From: Streptomyces lydicus
GTDB lineage: Bacteria; Actinomycetota; Actinomycetes; Streptomycetales; Streptomycetaceae
DNA length: 64,000 nucleotides
Reading direction: 5' to 3'
Assembly (NCBI RefSeq): GCF_001729485.1
Contig: NZ_CP017157.1
Coordinates: forward strand, 6,944,001-7,008,000
Part shown: piece by piece, positions 58,393 to 64,000 of the stretch
Position numbering within the stretch: the stretch's first letter is position 1
How the letters are laid out: each line of letters begins with the position of its first letter
The notes under the pieces: model-generated
Told to the model about the DNA's origin: nothing
What the model saw: only the letters and a program-made list of their open reading frames with translations
Databases searched by the model: none
Program-made: the position numbers and the translations under genes

Positions 58393-61071
58393 TCAGAACA
58401 GGCTCAGCAGTGCCTCCGTCGGGTCCTTCGCCGTCGACTCGCCGTCCGGCAGGGCGAGTTCGAACCAGACGGTCTTGCCGCGCGGCGTCCGGCGGCTGCC
58501 CCAGCCCTGGCTGAGCAGGCCCACCAGCTGCAGCCCGCGGCCGCCCTCGTCGGTGTCGCGGGCACGGCGGCGGCGCGGCTGCGCCAGATCGGCGTCCCAG
58601 ACCTCGCAGACCAGCGTGCGGTCCAGCAGCAGCCGCAGCCGGATCTCCCCGTGGCCGTGCCGCAGCGCATTGGTCACCAGCTCGCTGACCAGCAGCTCGG
58701 TGGTGTCGACCAGCTCCTGCAGGCCCCAGTCCAGGAGCTGCTCGCGGGCCAGTTCCCGGGCCCTGGCCACCGAACGGGCCTCCGGGGCCAGGCTCCAGTC
58801 GCCCACCGCGTCCTTCGGCAGCCCGTGCACCCGCGCCATCAGCAGCGCGATGTCGTCCTCGCCGTGCGAGGTGTCCAGGGCGCTCAGCACGTGGTCGCAG
58901 GCGTCCTCCAGCGTGCGCCCGGCGTCCGAGAGGGCCGCCCGGAACGCCTGGAGGCCCTCGTCGAGGGGATGGTGACGGGACTCCACCAGGCCGTCGGTGT
59001 ACAGCGCGAGCAGCGCCCCGTCCGGCAGCTCCACCTCGATCTCCTCGAACGGCTCGCCGCCAACGCCCAGCGGCATCCCCGGCGGCACGTCGAGCAGCAG
59101 CGCGTCCTCGCCGTCCTCGACCAGCACCGGCGGCAGGTGCCCGGCGTTGGCGAAGGTGGCGCGCCGGGTGACCGGGTCGTAGACGGCGTAGACGCAGGTG
59201 GCCAGGTAGACCTCGGAGAGGTCGGCGGTACGGGCGGAGCGGCCGGATTCCAGCGCGCCCCGGGCGGCGCCGGACCTCCCGCGGCCGGACCCGGCGGTGG
59301 ACCGGCCGTCGCCGCTGCCGCCGAGCCCGCGGGCGATCTCGTCCAGCGCCGAGAGCACCTCGGCCGGCTCCAGGTCCAGCAGCGCCAGGGTCCGTACGGC
59401 GGTGCGCAGTTCACCCATCGCGACGGCGGCGCGCAGCCCGCGGCCCATCACGTCGCCGACGACCAGCGCGGTGCGGTGACCGGGGAGTTCGATGACGTCG
59501 AACCAGTCGCCGCCGACCTCGGTGGCGGTGGTGCCGGGCAGATAGCGGCAGGCGATGTCGAGGCCGGCCGCCTCCGGGTCACCGGGCGGCAGCAGGCTGC
59601 GCTGGAGTATCAGGGCGCGTTCGTGTTCGCGGCGGTAGAGGCGGGCGTTGTCGATGCAGACCGCGGCGCGCGCGGCCAGTTCGACGGCGAGCGCGGTGTC
59701 GCGCTCCCCGAACGGCTCGCTGCCCTTCGTGCGGGAGAACTGCACCAGTCCGACGACGGTGTCCCGGGCGACCATCGGGACGGCGAGGGTGGAGTGCACC
59801 ACCGCGCCCAACTCCGGCCCGTCGTCGCTCTCCCGGCCGGGGATGATCTGTGCCTGGGCGGTGCGCAGGGCGCCCGCGCAGGGGGAGTTGAACGGGTAGC
59901 GGTGGACGGCGCCGACCGCGACCGGGGTGCCCTCGGGGGACCCGCCGGCGGCGTCGGCGAACGGGGCGTCGGAGACCGCGCTGGCGAAGGCGACCCGGCG
60001 CAGTTCGGCGCTGCCGTCGCTCATGCCGGGCGGCGCCTCGTCACCGGCCAGCAGGCCCTGGTAGAGGTCCACCGACGCCAGGTCGCAGAACTGCGGGACG
60101 GCGACGTCCAGGAGGGTGCGGGCGGTGGTCTCCAGGTCGAGGGAGTTGCCTATCCGGGCGCCCGCCTCGTTGAGCAGGGCGAGGTTGCGGCGGGCGTTGG
60201 CCGCCTCCCGCTCGGCCCGCCGGCGGCCGGTGACGTCGGCGGCGAGCGCCGCGACGCCGATGGGGCGGCCGCTGGCGCCGTGCAGCCGGTAGAGCGACAC
60301 CGACCAGCGGCGGCGCTCCTCCTCGCCGGCCACCAGGCCGACCAGCTGCATCTCGGTGACCGGCTCGCCGGTGTCCAGGACGCGGCGCAGCGCGGCCGTC
60401 ATCCGGTCGGCCTCGGACCGCGGCAGGAAGTCGTACGGGGTACAGCCGCGGTACTTGCTCGCCGGGCCGCCGAAGACCGTGGCGAAGCGCTCGTTGACCC
60501 GCAGCAGCTTCAGGTCCGTGCCGAACAGGGTGAAGCCCATGGGAGATTGACCGAAAACGGCCTGCGAGGCGGCCAGGTCGGTCTCGATGCCGCGCAGCGC
60601 CCGGACGTCGACGACGACGCACACCGCGGCGCGCTCGCCGTCCTCGTTGCGGGAGGGCATCACGTAGATCTCGGCGAGCCCGTCGGCCGGTCCGTCCTCG
60701 TCCCTGCGGTAGGGCACCAGGCCGGTCCACTCGCGGCCGTCGAGGATCTCGGACACCTTGCGGCGGCCGGTCTCGCGCAACTCGCTGGGCACGAAGGCTT
60801 CCACGGGGTCCTTGCCGAGGGCATACCGGGCGGGGATGCCGAGGAGCTGCTCGGCGCGCTCGCTCCACTGGTCGATCCGCCCGTCGGGGCCGAGCGAGAA
60901 GGAGGCCACCCGGATGTAGTCGTAGATGGAGCCGGGCCGGCTGCTCTGCCATACGGGCGGGCCCTGCGGCTCGCGCAGGGGCGGACGGCCACCTGGGTCG
61001 CCGGGGCCGTCCACACCGCCCTGACCCTCGGCCTGCGCGGGTTCTGCCCCGCCAGATGACATCTCGCTCAC
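58393..61071 (-). CDS. PAS-PAS-GAF-PP2C-HATPase regulator (SpoIIE-type phosphatase)
   Basis: An 892-aa multi-domain regulator. Order: PAS 1 (near DYIRVASFSLGPDGRIDQWS), PAS 2 (VFGQSPMGFTLFGTDLKLL), GAF (TARTLLDVAVPQFCDLASVD), PP2C/SpoIIE domain (TEVGGDWFDVIELPGHRTAL, VVGDVMGRGLR) and a C-terminal HATPase_c anti-sigma-kinase domain (LVSELVTNALRHGHGE, GGRGLQLVGLLSQGWG). It joins phosphatase and serine-kinase activities in one protein, acting on an anti-anti-sigma. The next upstream gene encodes a free HATPase that resembles its last domain. GTG start at 61071; ATG at 61062 is an alternative. Confidence 0.9.
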   Translation of the reverse strand: MSEMSSGGAEPAQAEGQGGVDGPGDPGGRPPLREPQGPPVWQSSRPGSIYDYIRVASFSLGPDGRIDQWSERAEQLLGIPARYALGKDPVEAFVPSELRETGRRKVSEILDGREWTGLVPYRRDEDGPADGLAEIYVMPSRNEDGERAAVCVVVDVRALRGIETDLAASQAVFGQSPMGFTLFGTDLKLLRVNERFATVFGGPASKYRGCTPYDFLPRSEADRMTAALRRVLDTGEPVTEMQLVGLVAGEEERRRWSVSLYRLHGASGRPIGVAALAADVTGRRRAEREAANARRNLALLNEAGARIGNSLDLETTARTLLDVAVPQFCDLASVDLYQGLLAGDEAPPGMSDGSAELRRVAFASAVSDAPFADAAGGSPEGTPVAVGAVHRYPFNSPCAGALRTAQAQIIPGRESDDGPELGAVVHSTLAVPMVARDTVVGLVQFSRTKGSEPFGERDTALAVELAARAAVCIDNARLYRREHERALILQRSLLPPGDPEAAGLDIACRYLPGTTATEVGGDWFDVIELPGHRTALVVGDVMGRGLRAAVAMGELRTAVRTLALLDLEPAEVLSALDEIARGLGGSGDGRSTAGSGRGRSGAARGALESGRSARTADLSEVYLATCVYAVYDPVTRRATFANAGHLPPVLVEDGEDALLLDVPPGMPLGVGGEPFEEIEVELPDGALLALYTDGLVESRHHPLDEGLQAFRAALSDAGRTLEDACDHVLSALDTSHGEDDIALLMARVHGLPKDAVGDWSLAPEARSVARARELAREQLLDWGLQELVDTTELLVSELVTNALRHGHGEIRLRLLLDRTLVCEVWDADLAQPRRRRARDTDEGGRGLQLVGLLSQGWGSRRTPRGKTVWFELALPDGESTAKDPTEALLSLF

Positions 61072-61233
61072 GAGCCCCGTCCCCTCCAGCTCATCGTGCC
61101 CGGACCGGACCAGCCTGAGTATCCAGCACCTCGGCTATCCGGAACACGGTCTTCACGATCACAGCACAGTCTCGATCGCAGCCCATCTACAAAATGTCGA
61201 TGAAATGGCAACGATCAGGACTCCACCTGTCTC

Positions 61234-61713
61234 CTAACCAGCCACCGACAGCTCGAACCACACTGTCTTGCCACTCTTTCCGCGCCGGGTCCCCCAGCGG
61301 CGCGAAGTGCACGCGACCAGCTGCAATCCGCGGCCTCCCTCGTCGTCGGGGGCGGCGGTGCGCTCCTGCGGCGGGTCGGGCAGCGGATCGGAGACCTCGA
61401 CGAGCAGCCCGCCGGCGCTCAGCAGTACCATGCGGACTCCGATCGGCCCGCTGGCGTAGCGCAGGGAGTTGGTGACGAGCTCGCTGACGAGTAGTACGGC
61501 CACGTCGGCGGCCCCGTTCACTCCCCACTCGTGCAGCACCCGGCGGACCATCGTGCGGGCGGTGCGCACCGCGCCGGGATCCGCCGGGAAGCTCCATTCG
61601 GCGACGGGTGAACCGGTGGCCCTACCGCGCTTGCGGACGCCGGGGTTGCCGGGCTCCGGGACCCCTGCCGCTGCGCTGTCGCTCACGCCGATCACATCCC
61701 AGCCCGATGGCAT
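61234..61713 (-). CDS. free-standing HATPase_c anti-sigma kinase-like protein
   Basis: A protein of about 159 aa with one HATPase_c domain of the RsbW/SpoIIAB type, which binds ATP and can hold a sigma factor or phosphorylate an anti-anti-sigma. N box: VSELVTNSLRYASGP; G box: DDEGGRGLQLVACTS; end RGKSGKTVWFELSVAG. Its last 35 residues are close to the end of the neighbouring 892-aa phosphatase, so it is a paralogue. Start is uncertain: ATG at 61713 is used here but its upstream GAGGGG is too close; GTG at 61731 or 61794 would add 6 or 27 residues. Confidence 0.78.
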   Translation of the reverse strand: MPSGWDVIGVSDSAAAGVPEPGNPGVRKRGRATGSPVAEWSFPADPGAVRTARTMVRRVLHEWGVNGAADVAVLLVSELVTNSLRYASGPIGVRMVLLSAGGLLVEVSDPLPDPPQERTAAPDDEGGRGLQLVACTSRRWGTRRGKSGKTVWFELSVAG

Positions 61714-61935
61714 GCCCCTCGGATTGCCCACATTGAAGGGCTCAATCTGGACATACCCGGTATCGCACCCCCGGTACCGCCCCCAACGGTGCACTGTGCC
61801 ACAAATGAGACATAGAGGGGCGAGGGCGCCCGAGGGGCGGACGGCCGTGCACGACGGAGGGCCCGGGGTGCGCGGGGCGCGGACCGGGACGGACGCGGCG
61901 CCGCCCCCCGAACCCGGTCTCCCCGCCCGCGGCGG

Positions 61936-62349
61936 CTACCGCCGTACGCCGGTCGTCCCCGCCAGCCGGCGCATCGCCTCGGCCACCGCGGGACGGTCCT
62001 GGTCCAGCCAGTCGACCTGGGACTCCTCGCCGGGCAGCAGCCAGCGCAGCTCGTCGTGATCCTCCAGGGGCCGCGGCACCCCGGACACCAGCCGGGCCGT
62101 CCACACCTGAAGGACGTAGCCGGGCCGCAGCACCCACTCGCCCGGGATGCGCTCCCCGGCGGCCGCCTCGACTCCCAGCTCCTCGCGCAGTTCGCGCTCC
62201 AGCGCCCGTTCGGGCGTCTCGCCGTCCTCCACCTTGCCGCCGGGCAGCTCCCAGCGGCCGGCCAGCGCGGGCGGCGCGCTGCGCCGTGCGGCCAGCAGCC
62301 GCCCGCCTTCGCACACCGCTCCGCCCACCACTACGCGCACCGTCGTCAT
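61936..62349 (-). CDS. Nudix hydrolase (MutT-like)
   Basis: A 137-aa Nudix protein. The Nudix box GGKVEDGETPERALERELRE with EELGV following fits GX5EX7REUXEEXGU exactly. The first strand (VVVGGAVCEGGRLLAARRS) and ALAGRWELPGGK resemble MutT-type (8-oxo-)dNTP hydrolases or CTP pyrophosphohydrolases. Short and single-domain. ATG at 62349 with no clear ribosome site. It is one of three small leftward genes, unlinked by overlap. Confidence 0.9.
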   Translation of the reverse strand: MTTVRVVVGGAVCEGGRLLAARRSAPPALAGRWELPGGKVEDGETPERALERELREELGVEAAAGERIPGEWVLRPGYVLQVWTARLVSGVPRPLEDHDELRWLLPGEESQVDWLDQDRPAVAEAMRRLAGTTGVRR

Positions 62350-62400
62350 GCGCGGCAGCCTACGTCCCCCGCCCCCGTCCCGCTTCCCGCCCGCCGCCTC

Positions 62401-62580
62401 TCAGGTCGTCGCGCGGTCGACCTTCTCGACCACGTAGAGCTGCCGCCGGCCGCGGGTGTCGAGGCGTTCGGCCACCCGCTCCGCCTCCGCCCGGGTGGCA
62501 TAGCGACCGACGCGATACCGGTTGCCGCCTTCGTCCTGGCGGATGACGAGCCAGGGGAGCACGGCCCCACCCTCGGTCAT
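62401..62580 (-). CDS. small SPOR-like protein, 59 aa
   Basis: A 59-aa soluble protein (MTEGGAVLPWLVIRQDEGGN, RYRVGRYATRAEAERVAERL, RGRRQLYVVEKV). The beta-alpha-beta layout YRVGRYATRAEAERVAERLDTRG is like half of a SPOR domain, which binds denuded glycans, but it has no signal or membrane segment, so peptidoglycan binding is unlikely. GGAGGGG stands before the ATG at 62580, so the start is firm. It lies 51 bp upstream of the Nudix gene. Confidence 0.72.
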   Translation of the reverse strand: MTEGGAVLPWLVIRQDEGGNRYRVGRYATRAEAERVAERLDTRGRRQLYVVEKVDRATT

Positions 62581-62842
62581 TGCGCCCCTCCGTCCGCCGC
62601 ACAGCGCGCCGTTGCGCGCCCCTGGTCTGCTGATGCCGAAATCGCAATCCGCATATGCCCGAGCGTACGCCCGACCTTTACGCACCGGATATGGATTTAC
62701 ACAAAGAGATACCGAACCGGCCACCCGCGGGCCTCCGGTGAACCGGAAATGACCTGCGAGTGGCCGGTTTTACCCAATGCCTCGGGCGGTTTGTGCAGTT
62801 GTGCTAGGGCGCATCCACCCCGGAGCGGAGTCGCCGCCGGGC

Positions 62843-64000
62843 TCAGGTCCCGGCGTGCGCCTTGGCGCCGTCGGCCTCCGCCGCGGCCGCCTCGGCGTCG
62901 CTCTCCGCGCTCAGCTCGTGCTCGGCCTGCACCAGCGACGGGTTGCGCCACGCGCTGCGCACGCCCCAGAAGTAGAAGGCCAGGCCGATCACGGCGACCA
63001 GGACGATGTCCCAGCCCTCCGGCAGGTAGCCCTTACCGCCGAACTCCTTGCCGCCCATGTACGAGACGGCGGCCATGACCAGCAGGTACGCCACCATCCA
63101 GGCGCCGGCCTTGAGGTGCGGGCGCAGCGCGGCCCACGGCTTGCGGCCCTGGGTCAGCGGCTTGCCGATCTCGTACCAGGCCCAGACCGGCAGCCCGACG
63201 GCCATGATCAGGATGACCTTGCCGGTCAGCGGCCAGCGGCCCCAGTACAGGACCAGCGAACCGAAGATCATCGCGACCGGCGCGACGACCGGCATCGCGC
63301 GCAGCTTGACCGGGCGCTTGAGGTCCGGCGAGATGCGGCGCAGCGACATCACGGCGACCGGGCCGGTGATGTACGAGATGACCGTGGCGACCGAGACGAT
63401 CTCGGCGAGCGAGCCCCAGCCGCGGAAGACCGCGAGGAAGAGGAACGCGATCACGAGGTTGAGCAGCAGCGCCGGGCGCGGCACACCGGTCTTCTTGTCC
63501 ACCTTGCCGAAGACGCCGGGCAGATGACCGTTCTCCTGCACACCGTGGATCATGCGGGAGGTGGTGGCGGCGTAGATCATGCCGGTGCCGGACGGCGAGA
63601 TGAAGGCGTCCGCGTACAGCAGCAGCGCCAGCCAGTTCAGGCCCCAGGCCACCGCGAGGTCGGCGAGCGGCGAGTTGAAGCCGAGACCGGCCCAGCCGGC
63701 GCCGGCGCCCAGCTTGTCGCCGGGGACCGCCATCAGGAACGCGACCTGCAGCGCGACGTAGATGACCAGCGCGATGAGGATCGACCAGACGACCGCCTTG
63801 GGCAGCGACCGGCCGGGGTTACGGGCCTCACCCGCGAGGTTCAGCGGCGACTGGAAGCCGTTGTAGGCCCAGACGATGCCGGAGACCGCGACGGCGGTGA
63901 AGACCGAGCTCCAGCCGTTGGGGGTGAAGCCGCCGTGGTGGGTGATGTTGCCGGTGTCGAAGTGCGCCAGCATCAGCGCGCTGGCGGTCAGCACGGGCAC
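62843..64000 (-). CDS. APC-family amino-acid permease (5' end outside window)
   Basis: The 3' 385 codons of an amino acid/polyamine/organocation permease. Helices seen in order include GIVWAYNGFQSPLNLAGEA, AVVWSILIALVIYVALQVAFL, LNWLALLLYADAFISPSGTG (the broken helix 8 area), LLLNLVIAFLFLAVFRGWG, IVSVATVISYITGPVAVMSL and the last three. The Gly/Ser-rich SPSGTG and NLAGEARNPGRSLPKA motifs are family marks. It ends in a charged Glu/Ala tail. The frame is open to the right window edge. Substrate unknown. Confidence 0.88.
   Translation of the reverse strand: MPVLTASALMLAHFDTGNITHHGGFTPNGWSSVFTAVAVSGIVWAYNGFQSPLNLAGEARNPGRSLPKAVVWSILIALVIYVALQVAFLMAVPGDKLGAGAGWAGLGFNSPLADLAVAWGLNWLALLLYADAFISPSGTGMIYAATTSRMIHGVQENGHLPGVFGKVDKKTGVPRPALLLNLVIAFLFLAVFRGWGSLAEIVSVATVISYITGPVAVMSLRRISPDLKRPVKLRAMPVVAPVAMIFGSLVLYWGRWPLTGKVILIMAVGLPVWAWYEIGKPLTQGRKPWAALRPHLKAGAWMVAYLLVMAAVSYMGGKEFGGKGYLPEGWDIVLVAVIGLAFYFWGVRSAWRNPSLVQAEHELSAESDAEAAAAEADGAKAHAGT

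Overview
The window reads as ordinary chromosome of a Streptomyces or a very close relative. It is very GC-rich with third-position G/C codons, many GTG/TTG starts and 4-bp stop/start overlaps. Its gene content is typical of actinobacteria: an MshB mycothiol enzyme, a SigE-RseA-HtrA-TatB stress module, bldK-like peptide permeases, SpoIIE-type phosphatases and free-standing HATPase proteins. I found no insertion sequence, prophage, CRISPR array, rRNA or tRNA, and no biosynthetic gene cluster.

Layout. 1-5435: CorA (partial), a hypothetical protein, a lipoprotein, a pore-less MgtE-N/CBS protein overlapping a DUF1003 membrane protein, and Mrp. 5436-12579: a duplicated gene end and an envelope-stress operon read leftward (sigE, rseA, htrA, tatB), with a divergent methyltransferase and a DUF3117 protein. 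12904-23257: enoyl-CoA hydratase, Tag, a DivIVA-like protein, a FolP2-like DHPS homologue, a LOG protein, DapE, a lytic-transglycosylase-like protein, a secreted protein, DapC, ferredoxin, a GNAT enzyme and a SirB1-like protein. 23224-28071: an operon of ABC exporter, DesK-like kinase and DesR-like regulator, then a PP2C phosphatase. 28234-36015: a peptidoglycan-binding-type membrane protein, a DUF6113 protein, MshB, a small membrane protein, an S9 peptidase and a polytopic membrane protein. 36501-48931: two back-to-back oligopeptide ABC systems, the first with the permease-lipoprotein-permease-ATPase-ATPase order of bldKABCDE. 49137-58348: TypA, a large orphan solute-binding lipoprotein, a small coiled-coil protein and a succinate dehydrogenase operon ending in a short amidohydrolase-like fragment. 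58393-64000: a PAS/GAF/PP2C/HATPase protein, a free-standing HATPase, a Nudix hydrolase, a small SPOR-like protein and the 3' part of an amino-acid permease.

Read from right to left, the core genes (typA, orphan SBP, mshB, ferredoxin/dapC, dapE, LOG, folP2, DivIVA-like, tag, DUF3117, methyltransferase, sigE, rseA, htrA, tatB, mrp, MgtE-N/CBS, corA) follow, as I recall it, the gene order of Mycobacterium tuberculosis Rv1165 to Rv1239. The bldK-type transporters, DesKR/ABC genes, phosphatases and S9 peptidase look like lineage-specific additions to this scaffold. Points most worth a second look are the ECF-type promoter in front of sigE, the pore-less MgtE plus DUF1003 pair, the likely type F succinate dehydrogenase anchor, the orphan LpqW-like lipoprotein with a long insert, the degenerate DHPS motif and the adjacent HATPase paralogues.
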